Below, piece after piece: positions 1 to 7,685 of a stretch of DNA of 64,000 nt; the stretch's first letter is position 1; each line of letters starts with the position of its first letter. This stretch comes from an uncultured Myxococcales bacterium. Lineage in GTDB: Bacteria; Myxococcota; Myxococcia; Myxococcales; Myxococcaceae. The stretch covers positions 124,001 to 188,000 of the forward strand of contig CALJKW010000051.1 in the NCBI GenBank assembly GCA_937980205.1. Direction: 5' to 3'. The position numbers were made by a program, and so were the translations under genes. Below the pieces are notes generated by a model. It was not told the origin of the DNA. It searched no databases and saw only the letters and a program-made list of their open reading frames with translations.

Positions 1-1
1 G

Positions 2-460
2 CGTGAAGTACTTCGCCACCACCAGGTACCGCGCCGTCGACAGATCCGGAGACCCCGCCTTCGCCCGCTCGAGCCTCCGCGGCCACTCCGCCGGGTTCAG
101 CGTCGCCGTGACCGCCGCCCGCGGCTCTACCGGGACGAACTGCTCGCGCCGCTCGCGCACCACGTCGATGCCCGCGCCGACGAGCACCTCGTCCCATGCG
201 TTCTCGTCGCCCGGCTTCACCGCCGTCTTGCCGAGGTAGGCCGCGATGCCCTGCGGCGACGTCGCCTCGAGCTTCCCGGCGCACGCCTCGGTGAGCAGCG
301 GCAGCACGTCGGGCGCCGGCAGCTGAGACGCGTGCTGCTCTCCGAGCGCGATGGCGTGGCGCCCGCGCTCTGCCGACGCGTTCGTCCAGTCGAACCAGAG
401 GAACGCGACCACGCCCCAGGCGACCGCGTACAGGGCACACGCGATGATCAGCTTCTTCAA
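2..460 (-). CDS. Membrane-anchored protein of unknown function (partial, TTG start)
   Basis: Open frame on the minus strand running off the left edge of the window, 153 codons visible. It has no ATG near its start. The best start is TTG at 460, 11 bp after the stop of the upstream gene at 472, which suggests one operon. The first residues are LKKLIIACALYAVAWG followed by VVAFLWF, giving one N-terminal membrane helix or uncleaved signal anchor of about 20 residues. The rest reads as a soluble, probably periplasmic, domain with a typical high-GC codon pattern. I do not recognise a family. The C-terminus is missing, so length and function cannot be judged. Confidence 0.6.
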   Translation of the reverse strand, partial: MKKLIIACALYAVAWGVVAFLWFDWTNASAERGRHAIALGEQHASQLPAPDVLPLLTEACAGKLEATSPQGIAAYLGKTAVKPGDENAWDEVLVGAGIDVVRERREQFVPVEPRAAVTATLNPAEWPRRLERAKAGSPDLSTARYLVVAKYFT

Positions 461-471
461 CCGTCGCGAGC

Positions 472-1800
472 TTACGGGAAGCTCAAGCCCAGCACCCACT
501 TGCGCCAGTCGGCGTCGAGCGTCTTCCACCGCGCCTCGCCCAGCGTCGCCTTCAGCGCCGAGGCCGCGCTCGGCTCTTTCAGCGCCCGGCGGATGAACGC
601 CTGCAACAGACCCTGCTCCTGCAGGTACTGCATCAGGTACCGCGCCTGCGCGTAGTGCAGCCCTTCGTTCTCGTCGCGGAACTCTGCGTCGCTGGTGCTG
701 ATCAGCTTCGCGATCGGTGGAGCGGACCCCTTTCGCAGCGCCTTCTGCAGGCCGGCCAGGCGCCAGTTCGGCAGGCCGATGATGCGGCCGTCGCGCTCGG
801 AGCTCTGCTCGTAGAGCGAGGCCAGCCCTTCGTTCAGCCACGTCGGCGCGTCGGCGAAGTTCGCCGCGATGTACGGGTGCACGATCTCGTGCACCAGCGT
901 CCCGCCCCCCGTCGCGATGTTCATCACCAGCGCGTGGTGCTGCGACGACGCGTAGCCGTACGGAGTGCCCGGCTCTTCTCCGAACATCTCCTTCGCGTGG
1001 CGCACGTAGCTGGCTTCGCCGTCGAACAGGAAGACGTCGTAGATGCCGTCGGGCCGCTTGCTGAAGTACTCGCGCTCGAGCTGCTGCACCGTCCAGCGCA
1101 CCGTGCGTGTGTCCGGCTTCCCGTTGCTCTTCTCCGCCCAGACGACGAACGGCGCTTCGACCGCGTACGTGAGGTCGTCGATCGCCTTGCCGTACTTCGC
1201 GCGGGTGCGGGCCACGTGTGCCGCGTACGGGTCGTCGCTCGGCTTGAGCCGCAGGCGGATGACCGTCCACTTCGCCGCGTCGTATTTCAGCGGCCACAGC
1301 TCGAGGACCTTCGCTCGCGTGAAGCGCGTCGGGCCGCTGTCCAGCGCCGGGTCTTCGAAGAGCAGCGTGTTGCCGTTGTCCTCGTAGCCGGTGAGCAGGC
1401 GGAAGTGCTCGGTGGTCTCCGGGTCCGACGAGTAGTGCATGCAGAGGATCGACGGGTACCCCGCGCGCAGGTCTTTCAGCGCTTCCTCCAGCAGCGCGTT
1501 CATCGGCGCTGCTGCCGAGCTCGCCGGCACCGTGTACCAGACTGCGCCCGGGTCGAAGCCTGCCGTCTCCACCGCCACTTTGAGCTCTCTCGTCCACGCT
1601 CCCCGGTTCAGCTCGGGTGGCACCTTCGACCATTTGAAGACGTCGTCCTGCGTGCCTTCGCGGTTGAAGTGGCGCAGCGCCATCTCCACGCACGCTTCTC
1701 CGCAGAAGTCCGGCTTCTGCTTCACGTGCGGCACGTTCGGCAGCCGGTACGCCGCCGGGACCGGCGCGGCGCTGATCAACAGCCCGAGCAGAAGCACCAT
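472..1800 (-). CDS. Exported C39-like cysteine peptidase fused to a gluzincin metallopeptidase
   Basis: 442 aa with a short signal peptide (MVLLLGLLISAAPVPA). Residues 20-180 resemble peptidase C39-like/papain-fold domains: QKPDFCGEAC puts the candidate nucleophile at Cys33, the candidate His is in EHFRLLTGYED (His132), and a DPA motif at 150-152 is the usual third position. Residues 230-440 contain a zinc motif HEIVH (304-308) followed by WLNEGLA with Glu324, the arrangement of gluzincin peptidases (peptidase MA-like). One exported polypeptide would thus carry a thiol peptidase or bacteriocin-processing-like fold and a metallopeptidase fold. The families are recognised from motifs; substrate and processing are unknown. 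The next minus-strand gene starts 11 bp downstream. Confidence 0.75.
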   Translation of the reverse strand: MVLLLGLLISAAPVPAAYRLPNVPHVKQKPDFCGEACVEMALRHFNREGTQDDVFKWSKVPPELNRGAWTRELKVAVETAGFDPGAVWYTVPASSAAAPMNALLEEALKDLRAGYPSILCMHYSSDPETTEHFRLLTGYEDNGNTLLFEDPALDSGPTRFTRAKVLELWPLKYDAAKWTVIRLRLKPSDDPYAAHVARTRAKYGKAIDDLTYAVEAPFVVWAEKSNGKPDTRTVRWTVQQLEREYFSKRPDGIYDVFLFDGEASYVRHAKEMFGEEPGTPYGYASSQHHALVMNIATGGGTLVHEIVHPYIAANFADAPTWLNEGLASLYEQSSERDGRIIGLPNWRLAGLQKALRKGSAPPIAKLISTSDAEFRDENEGLHYAQARYLMQYLQEQGLLQAFIRRALKEPSAASALKATLGEARWKTLDADWRKWVLGLSFP

Positions 1801-1880
1801 GGCTGCTCGACGTTTGCCGCCGCGGAGTTGTTCCCGGGTCTTCAGGCGACGGCGGTTGGGTTTGGGCGTCGGCTGCTTGC

Positions 1881-2307
1881 ATGTCGCGGGGACCTGCGTG
1901 GCGCGCTTCGACCCGCAGTGCAGTGCGGCCGTTGCTGCTCGGCGGTTACGTGCGCTCGTTTGTTCCCTGCGCGGATTGTCGCAGCCGCTCGGTTTGGCTT
2001 TGAGGGGGCGGCGGTCTGCTTTGGGGCTTCGTGCCTCGCTCGGCCCGCACTGCTCGTCTCGCCGGCATCGGCGTCGACCACTGCGTGGCGGGCTCTATCA
2101 GCGGGGGGCGCTGACGAACCCTGGCACGCGAGAGCGGCGCCGCGGTCGAGCCCAGCGTGACGCCCGACGCGCGCCCCTGTCCCCTCGAAGCCAACCCGAG
2201 GGGCTGCGACAATCCGCGCAGGGAACAAACGGGCCCACGTAACGGAGCAGGCGCAACGACCGCACCGAATGGCTTGTCGAGGTGCACCACGCGGGTCCCC
2301 GCGACAT
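1881..2307. repeat. Long inverted repeat, dispersed-repeat family
   Basis: Two oppositely oriented copies of one repeat lie symmetrically around position 2094. Thirty bases are a perfect inverted match (1957-1986 with 2202-2231). Similarity without indels extends outward to 1881 and 2307 (the GTCGCGGGGACC block) and inward to about 2011 and 2177, becoming imperfect near the centre. The same unit, lacking its outer part, recurs on the plus strand at 31307-31410. There is no transposase gene, so this is a non-autonomous or relic element. Confidence 0.8.
2098..2129 (+). repeat. 32-bp hairpin repeat, copy 1
   Basis: Begins with TCAGCGGGGGGCGCTGA, a 6-bp perfect stem (TCAGCG/CGCTGA) around five G residues, and continues to CCTGGCACGC. 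The unit recurs in opposite orientation at 2467-2498 with 30 of 32 matches. The two copies lie on either side of inverted-repeat arm 2177-2307. Confidence 0.7.
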
Positions 2308-2466
2308 CCGGCGATCGCCTTCGCGGGGCCTCGCCTCGTCGGTCGATGAGCCGCAGCGTGCGGCGCACCAGGTCGGCTCGCGGGTAGAAGCCTGCGCCTA
2401 CCCGCTGGACGCGTGTCGCCGCCGGCGCATCACACGACCTCTCCGACTTCCGTCCGCGCTCGATTC

Positions 2467-2498
2467 GCGTGCCAGGCTTTGTCAGCGCCCCCCGCTGA
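2467..2498 (-). repeat. 32-bp hairpin repeat, copy 2
   Basis: Inverted copy of 2098-2129 (30 of 32 positions identical), ending 20 bp past the stop codon of the AbiEi-like gene (2518). Its G-rich hairpin may act as a transcript end for that gene, but there is no T tract, so a terminator role is only a guess. Confidence 0.65.
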
Positions 2499-2517
2499 CG
2501 GATCCTGTCACGCGAGC

Positions 2518-3504
2518 TCAGTACGGCGCCGGTCGCCCCTCGCCCGGCCCCTCGCGCGCCACTCGCCCCTCCGCGAGCACCCGCGTCTCGCGAAGCCGCT
2601 CGATGAAGCGCAGCGGGTGGCGCAGCACGTCGCGCTTCGTCGTCGGCAGCGGGTGCCACCCGGCGGCCACCAACTCCGACGTCTGCTCCTGGTCCCGATA
2701 GAAGCGCTTCGCCTTCGTGTGGTGCAGCAGGCTGTGCGCCGGAATGCAGATCTTCAGCTCCGGGAAGGCGAAGTCGACTTCGCCGATCCACCGGTCGCCG
2801 GCGAACACGTTGAAGTGCACGATCGGCTGCGGCATGTCGGCCGCCCAGACGAGGCGCCGCACCTCCACCTCCAGCGCGCTGTCCGTCACCTGGCGGTCCA
2901 CCAGCATCTCCCGCAACGTCGACAGCCCTGGATACGCGTTCGGGCTCAGCTGCGAGACCACCTGCGTCAGCAGCGGCTCGAGGCCGCGGTTCGCGCGCAG
3001 CGCCGAGTCCAGCGCAACGTCCAGCTTCGTGTCGTCGAGCGTCGCCGCGAGGTCGATCAGCGTGCGCTGTACCGACGTCACCGCCGTGCCCTTCCGATGG
3101 CGGAAGTATTTCGGTCTCAACGTCCGCGACGAATGAACCACGACGCCGTTCGGCGCTCGCAGCTCGTGGCCGCGCGGCAGCGTCACGTCGATCACGTTCG
3201 GCGGCCAACGCTCGAACCCGTCCAGCTTCCAGAAGTACGCCGCGCTCGCGTGCGACAGCGCCGTGTACGGAGCCCCCTGCAGGCACACCGTCGCTGCGCG
3301 CTGCCACCACGTGTGGGGAGTTCCCGGCAGCCGGTACACGCCGTGCGCGCCGGGCTCCCAGTCTCCGCGTCGCAAGAGCCGGTCGATGGTTCCTCCGCTG
3401 AGCCCCGCACGCCGCGCTTGATACCGAGACAGCACGCCGTGCTGCTCGGCGAACAACTTCAGGACGAGACCGTTCTTTCCCCTCATGAGAGGGAAGGAGA
3501 GCAT
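2518..3504 (-). CDS. AbiEi-like / DUF559-domain protein (orphan)
   Basis: 328 aa. Residues 10-60 look like the winged-helix N-terminus of AbiEi-type antitoxins (LFAEQHGVLSRYQARRAGLS, then the GDWEPGAHGVYRLPG turn). The middle (65-160) continues the same fold with the TSVQRTLIDLA helix. Residues 205-305 resemble DUF559, a PD-(D/E)xK nuclease-like fold: EVEVRRL, then GEVDFAFPELKICI with candidate acidic residues Glu213 and Asp244. In type IV toxin-antitoxin systems AbiEi represses and neutralises the nucleotidyltransferase AbiEii. No AbiEii lies next to this gene, so here it is a stand-alone member. Repeats lie downstream and upstream, consistent with an accessory cassette. Family confident, activity not. 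Confidence 0.75.
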   Translation of the reverse strand: MLSFPLMRGKNGLVLKLFAEQHGVLSRYQARRAGLSGGTIDRLLRRGDWEPGAHGVYRLPGTPHTWWQRAATVCLQGAPYTALSHASAAYFWKLDGFERWPPNVIDVTLPRGHELRAPNGVVVHSSRTLRPKYFRHRKGTAVTSVQRTLIDLAATLDDTKLDVALDSALRANRGLEPLLTQVVSQLSPNAYPGLSTLREMLVDRQVTDSALEVEVRRLVWAADMPQPIVHFNVFAGDRWIGEVDFAFPELKICIPAHSLLHHTKAKRFYRDQEQTSELVAAGWHPLPTTKRDVLRHPLRFIERLRETRVLAEGRVAREGPGEGRPAPY

Positions 3505-3516
3505 GCGGGTCTGACG

Positions 3517-4083
3517 TCAGAACTCCGCGCACGCAGAAGCCCAGCGGCGGCAGCCGTGCGTGTCTCGCTGCTCGACGGCTTGCGCGACTGACGCGGCGAG
3601 GAGGAACGCGACGACCAGCGCGCCGAGCGCGAGCACGGGGCGCCGCAGCCTCGCGAAGGGCAGTCGCAACAGCAGCGCCGGCGCGACGCTGGCGACGATC
3701 CACCCGGCGTGCAGCAGGCCGTTCACCACGCCGTCGGGCGCGTGCGGCCAGTGTGTGAGCCACGTCAACAGCCCGCCGACCCCGAGCATCGCCGACGCCG
3801 CGATCGCCGCTGCGAGCCCCGGCGCCACGGCGGGCCGATGGCCGCGGCGCAACGCCGCTCCGAAGGCGGCCAGGCTCAGCACCACGCCCGAGATGGGCAC
3901 CACGAAGGGCGGCAGGGCGAGCACGGCGCCGATCCACCGAGGCGTCCCGCGCTCGTACCAGGTGTCGTAGAGGCCCAGCTCCGTCTTCAACGTCAGCAGC
4001 GGGTTCCAGCCGTCGGCGAACGCCCCCAGGAACGCGACGGCGAAGGCGAGACCGGTGAGCAGCAGGCGCGAGCGAGGTTTCAT
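3517..4083 (-). CDS. Small multi-pass membrane protein of unknown function
   Basis: 188 aa from ATG at 4083 (another in-frame ATG lies 9 bp upstream). The chain starts MKPRSRLLLTGLAFAVAF and shows about four hydrophobic segments (roughly residues 7-25, 50-75, 85-110 and 115-175 in two parts). A soluble loop follows the first helix, with DGWNPLLTLKTELGLYDTW. The last 13 residues are polar and contain two Cys. The gene lies 12 bp upstream of the AbiEi-like gene and points the same way, so they may be co-transcribed. I recognise no family. Its codon pattern is convincing and other frames across the region are not. Confidence 0.55.
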   Translation of the reverse strand: MKPRSRLLLTGLAFAVAFLGAFADGWNPLLTLKTELGLYDTWYERGTPRWIGAVLALPPFVVPISGVVLSLAAFGAALRRGHRPAVAPGLAAAIAASAMLGVGGLLTWLTHWPHAPDGVVNGLLHAGWIVASVAPALLLRLPFARLRRPVLALGALVVAFLLAASVAQAVEQRDTHGCRRWASACAEF

Positions 4084-4178
4084 GCGCCGCATGGTGCGCC
4101 CGCGCCGCGGCCCCCAGCATCGGGCGACAGGTGGACCCTCGGTCGTTCGACCGACGGAGGTGCCGCCGCCGCCAGCGA

Positions 4179-4237
4179 GGCAGGCCTTTCGAGCTGATGC
4201 ACTCTTCCTCCCTCCACGGCGACGAAGCCAGGCGAGG
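4179..4237 (-). repeat. Dispersed repeat module with shared 20-bp core
   Basis: Read on the minus strand, the core CCGTGGAGGGAGGAAGAGTG is identical to 31092-31111 on the plus strand, and similarity extends about 20 bp to each side. It sits between the membrane-protein gene (3517-4083) and prs (4258), so it occupies the upstream region of both. It is one of three blocks shared in order with the 31 kb repeat region. Confidence 0.7.
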
Positions 4238-4257
4238 CCACATCGAGGCGCCATGCT

Positions 4258-5175
4258 ATGAGCGCGGCCCGAATGACCCCTGTGATCCTCGCCGGCTCGG
4301 CGCACCCGAAGCTCGCAGACGCCCTCGCACGCGAGCTCGGCGAGCCGCTCGGCCCGTGCTTCATCACGCGCTTCCCCGACGGAGAGCTCGAGATCGAAGT
4401 CCAGGCCGACGTCCGCTTGCGGCCGGTCTTCATCGTGCAGCCGACCAGCCCGCCCGTCGGAGAGCACCTGCTCGAGCTCGCGCTCCTCTCGGACGCGTCG
4501 CGCCGCGCCGGAGCCTCCTCCGTCACCGCCGTCGTCCCGTACCTCGGCTACGCCCGGCAGGACCGGCGCGAGACCGGCCGCGAGCCCCTCGGCGCCCGCG
4601 TCGTCGCCGAGCTGCTCGCTGCGGGCCGCATCGATCGCATGGTCTGCCTCGATCTCCACTCGCGCGCCGTCGAGGGCTGCTTCCCTCAGCCCGTCGAGCA
4701 CGCGTCGGCGGTCTCCTCGCTCGTGCAGCGGCTCAAGGACATTCCGCGGCCCGCCGTCGTCGTCAGCCCCGACCTCGGAGCCGTCAAGCGCGCCGAGACC
4801 TTCGCCCGCCTGCTCGGCGTCAACGTCGTCGTCGTGCACAAGCAGCGGCAGTCGGGCTCGAACGTGAAGGCCGTCGGAGTCGTCGGCGAGGTGAAGGGCC
4901 TGCACGCGGTCGTCGTCGACGACATGATCTCGACCGCGGGCACCGTCTGCGCCGCCATCGAGGCGGTGGTGAAAGAGGGCGCCCACGCGGACGTCACCGT
5001 CGCCGCCACGCACGGGCTGTTCGTCGGCCCCGCGCTCGAGCGGCTGGCGGCGTGCAAGCCGCGGCGCGTGGTGGTGAGCGACTCGGTGCCGCCTCCGGCG
5101 CAGACTCCGTTCCCTCTCGAAGTCGTGCCGATCGCGCCGGTGCTGGCCGACGTCCTGCGCCGCCTTCAACCATGA
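4258..5175 (+). CDS. prs: Ribose-phosphate pyrophosphokinase (PRPP synthetase)
   Basis: 305 aa. It makes 5-phosphoribosyl diphosphate from ribose 5-phosphate and ATP, feeding purine, pyrimidine, histidine, tryptophan and NAD synthesis in the cytosol. Family signatures are in order: FPDGELEIEV near residue 40, YLGYARQDRRETGREPLG near 100 (catalytic-loop Arg/Asp), CLDLHSRAVEGCF near 130, and the PRPP-binding loop VVDDMISTAGT near 220. It is close to the usual length but divergent from the canonical ~315-aa housekeeping enzyme. ATG at 4258 is used; an alternative ATG lies 15 bp further in. Its stop overlaps the next start (ATGA at 5172), indicating translational coupling. Confidence 0.9.
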   Translation: MSAARMTPVILAGSAHPKLADALARELGEPLGPCFITRFPDGELEIEVQADVRLRPVFIVQPTSPPVGEHLLELALLSDASRRAGASSVTAVVPYLGYARQDRRETGREPLGARVVAELLAAGRIDRMVCLDLHSRAVEGCFPQPVEHASAVSSLVQRLKDIPRPAVVVSPDLGAVKRAETFARLLGVNVVVVHKQRQSGSNVKAVGVVGEVKGLHAVVVDDMISTAGTVCAAIEAVVKEGAHADVTVAATHGLFVGPALERLAACKPRRVVVSDSVPPPAQTPFPLEVVPIAPVLADVLRRLQP

Positions 5176-5768
5176 CCTTCACCGACGAAGAGCGGAAGAT
5201 CATCGCGCGCTGCTCGACTCCCGAGCGCACGCAGCAGTGGCTCGACGGCCTCAAGTACAACTGGGAGCGCGACGGCAAGTCGACGCTCAAGTCCTTCCGC
5301 CGCGTCGCGCGCGAGCGGAACGCGCACTGCCTCGAGGGCGCGCTCGCCGCCGCCGCCATCTGCTCGCAGCACGGAGATCCGCCGCTGCTGCTCTGCATGG
5401 AGGCGCGCGACATCGACCACAACCTGTTCGTGTACCGCCGCCGCGGCCGCTGGGGTGCGCTCGCGCAGTCGCGCGACGAGAACCTGCGCTCGCGGCCTCC
5501 GGTGCACAAGACGCTGCGCGACCTCGTGCTCGCGTACCACCCGTACTACTGGAACTACTGGACGAAGGACCGCACCGATCTCACGCTGCGCGGCTTCGCG
5601 CTGGTGGATCTGCGGAAGGTCGCGGGCCGCCGCGACTGGATCACGAGCGAGGCAGATCCCACGTACATCGAGGATCACCTCTGGAAGATCCGCTACGAGG
5701 CCATCTGGCCGATCCCCCGGCGCACACACTTCATCAGCCCGCGTCGAGGCAAATTGCGCTGGGTGTGA
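5172..5768 (+). CDS. Transglutaminase-like fold protein (tentative), coupled to prs
   Basis: 198 aa, starting in a 4-bp ATGA overlap with prs. No signal peptide. The block ERNAHCLEGALAAAAI (Cys near residue 55) followed by ARDIDHNLFVYRRRGRWGAL (His near 80) and a later Asp-containing strand resembles the Cys-His-Asp order of transglutaminase-like proteins, where a Cys at a helix start is followed by His and Asp on strands. The aromatic segment YHPYYWNYW is conspicuous. Motif order is seen; enzymatic function is not established. Coupling to prs may only reflect compact gene order. Confidence 0.65.
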   Translation: MTFTDEERKIIARCSTPERTQQWLDGLKYNWERDGKSTLKSFRRVARERNAHCLEGALAAAAICSQHGDPPLLLCMEARDIDHNLFVYRRRGRWGALAQSRDENLRSRPPVHKTLRDLVLAYHPYYWNYWTKDRTDLTLRGFALVDLRKVAGRRDWITSEADPTYIEDHLWKIRYEAIWPIPRRTHFISPRRGKLRWV

Positions 5769-5793
5769 CCGGGGCGCTATCAATCGATGCACC

Positions 5794-7098
5794 GTGCGAC
5801 GCGCCCTCGTCCTCTTCCTCGTTGCCTGCGGGACTCCCTCGACGCCCGACCCCGGCGAGGTGCCGGTCACCTGGGAGAAGGACATCAAGCCGCTGGTGAC
5901 GCAGAGCTGCGCCGGCTGCCACGTCTCGACGGGCATCGCGCCGTTCGCGCTCGGCACCTATGAAGAGGTGACGATGATGGCCGCGGCGTCGCGCGCGGCG
6001 ATCGAGAGCCGGCGAATGCCTCCGTACCTCGCGGGCCGCGGGTGCGCGGAGTACGTGAACGACATCAGCCTCTCGGACGAGCAGATCGCGATGTTCGGGA
6101 AGTGGGTGGACGACGGGATGCCGAAGGGCACTCCGGGCACCTCGATGCAGCCGCTCGACGTTCCGCAGCCGGGGCTCACGCGCGTCGACCGCTCGTTGAA
6201 CTTCCCCGCGCCGTACACGGTGCAGGAGGCGCCCGACGACTACCGCTGTTTCGTGCTCGACTGGCCTGAGACCGAAGACAAGTACGTGACCGGTTTTCGC
6301 GTCGTGCCGGGCAACGCGAAGGTCGTGCACCACGTCATCGCCTACCTCGCCGCCCCCGAGCGCGTGGCCGCGGTGATGGCCGAGGACGCCGCGGACCCCG
6401 GCGACGGCTACCGCTGCTTCGGCGGCCCCGGCGCCGGAGTGCGCGAGTGGATCGGCGCCTGGGCCCCCGGCGGAGTCGGCTCGATGTACCCCGCCGACAC
6501 CGGCCTGTTGATTCCGCGCGGCAGCAAGGTCGTGCTGCAGGTGCACTACAACCTGCAGCCCGGCGTGGCGGACAAGACCGACTCGACCCAGATCGACCTC
6601 GCGCTGGCCGACACGGTGAAGCGCCGCGCGGTGCTGTTCCTGTGGACGAACCCCGACTGGGTGGAAGGCAAGGGCATGCAGATTCCCGCCTTCGACGCCG
6701 ACGTCCAGCACGCGTTCGCGTTCGACCCGACGCCCTACATGGGCGCGCTCACGCGCGGAGCCATTCCGAGCGGCGTCGGCGTGCGGCTGTACTCGGCGTC
6801 GATTCACCAGCACCTGCTCGGCAAGTCGGCCCGCTTCGAGATTCTGCGCGGCGACGGTGTGACGAAGGAGTGCCTGCTCGACATTCCCCGCTGGGACTTT
6901 CACTGGCAGCGCTCGTACGGCTTCAAGCAGGGCAAGGTGCTGCGGCCCGGCGACCGCCTCAGCATCACGTGCCGCTGGGACAACAGCGCGGAAGGTCAGC
7001 CGACCATCGCCGGCGTGAAGCAGACCCCGAAGGACGTGAAGTGGGGTGAGGGCACCGGCGACGAGATGTGCCTCGGAGTGGTGTACGCGACGCAGTGA
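5794..7098 (+). CDS. Copper type II monooxygenase-like lipoprotein with an N-terminal haem c site
   Basis: 434 aa from GTG at 5794. The signal peptide ends in LFLVAC, so Cys12 is probably lipidated and the protein membrane-anchored. Residues 25-110 form a small cytochrome c-like domain with CAGCH (39-43) and a candidate axial Met in RRMPPY (Met75). The rest resembles the ascorbate-dependent copper monooxygenase fold (PHM/DBH family): KVVHHVIAY (His179-180), LQVHYN (His251) and SIHQHLLG (His338, His340) are the expected copper-ligand positions. A redox enzyme with built-in haem is inferred; the substrate is unknown. The gene lies 25 bp after the previous stop. Confidence 0.8.
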   Translation: MRRALVLFLVACGTPSTPDPGEVPVTWEKDIKPLVTQSCAGCHVSTGIAPFALGTYEEVTMMAAASRAAIESRRMPPYLAGRGCAEYVNDISLSDEQIAMFGKWVDDGMPKGTPGTSMQPLDVPQPGLTRVDRSLNFPAPYTVQEAPDDYRCFVLDWPETEDKYVTGFRVVPGNAKVVHHVIAYLAAPERVAAVMAEDAADPGDGYRCFGGPGAGVREWIGAWAPGGVGSMYPADTGLLIPRGSKVVLQVHYNLQPGVADKTDSTQIDLALADTVKRRAVLFLWTNPDWVEGKGMQIPAFDADVQHAFAFDPTPYMGALTRGAIPSGVGVRLYSASIHQHLLGKSARFEILRGDGVTKECLLDIPRWDFHWQRSYGFKQGKVLRPGDRLSITCRWDNSAEGQPTIAGVKQTPKDVKWGEGTGDEMCLGVVYATQ

Positions 7099-7104
7099 AG
7101 CGCG

Positions 7105-7656
7105 CTACTTCATCGCCTCGACGAACCGCTGCACGTAGTCCGCGAGCTTCTTCCTGTCGCGGTCCTCTTTGAGCTGCCCGTCGGCGCCGATGGCGTCGGC
7201 GACCTTCGAGAACGTGCACGCGGGGCCGGGCAGCACCCACGCGAACAGGGCTGCGCCCATCACGTGCCGCAGCACGCTCTGCGCCTGAATCGTCCCGCCG
7301 GGCCCCGGAGTCGCGCCGAGCTGGGCGACGACCTTGTTCTTGAACGGGTTGTCCTTCGGCGGCCGCGAGAGCCAGTCGAGCAGGTTCTTCAGCGGCCCCG
7401 GCATCGAGTAGTTGTACTCGGGCGTCGAGATGAGCACGCCGTCGGCCTTGCGCACGCGCTCTTTCAGGTCGAGCACCACGGGCGGAAGCCGGCCCGCCTG
7501 AACGAGGTCGTCGAGGAACACCGGCACGTTCTCGGCGGTGAGCTCGAAGTGATCGACGGTGACTCCGAAGCGCTGCAGCTCGGCCTCTGCCAGCCGAATC
7601 AGCTTCTTGTTCCACGACTCCGGACGGGTGCTGCCCGCGAATGCGAGAACGTTCAT
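7105..7656 (-). CDS. NADPH-dependent FMN reductase (flavodoxin-fold)
   Basis: 183 aa from ATG at 7656; a longer frame to 7695 would run into amtB and adds unconserved residues. FAGSTRPESWNKKL near the start is the phosphate-binding loop of NADPH-dependent FMN reductases (ArsH/ChrR/azoreductase-like), and TPEYNYSMPGPLKNLLDW near residue 85 is the second flavin-contacting motif. Such enzymes reduce flavin, quinones, azo dyes or chromate in the cytosol. It is convergent with the monooxygenase gene (6 bp apart) and divergent from amtB (29 bp between starts), so both promoters must be compact or overlapping. Confidence 0.85.
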   Translation of the reverse strand: MNVLAFAGSTRPESWNKKLIRLAEAELQRFGVTVDHFELTAENVPVFLDDLVQAGRLPPVVLDLKERVRKADGVLISTPEYNYSMPGPLKNLLDWLSRPPKDNPFKNKVVAQLGATPGPGGTIQAQSVLRHVMGAALFAWVLPGPACTFSKVADAIGADGQLKEDRDRKKLADYVQRFVEAMK

Positions 7657-7685
7657 GCGTTGCGTCTTAATCGCCTGCGCGGTAC

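Larger units (their letters stand above)
1801..2517. other. Gene-free region filled with dispersed repeats
   Basis: About 717 bp with no convincing gene. The open frames crossing it have poor codon patterns and arise from repeat DNA. It contains a long inverted repeat (1881-2307) and two copies of a 32-bp hairpin-bearing unit in opposite orientation (2098-2129 and 2467-2498). A related copy of part of this DNA lies at about 31307-31410. Confidence 0.6.

Noticed and set aside
655..2242. Long plus-strand open frames (up to 501 codons) opposite the peptidase gene
   Set aside because: Arg/Ala/Val-rich reading typical of the antisense of GC-rich genes; the minus-strand frame has clear protease motifs and a signal peptide.
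1946..4243. 765-codon minus-strand frame across the repeats and two genes
   Set aside because: Reads Arg/Ala-rich low-complexity sequence, overlaps two convincing genes in another frame and passes through repeat DNA.
7657..7685. Sigma-54 promoter before amtB
   Set aside because: No TGGC/TTGC pair with the right spacing in the 29-bp gap or just upstream.
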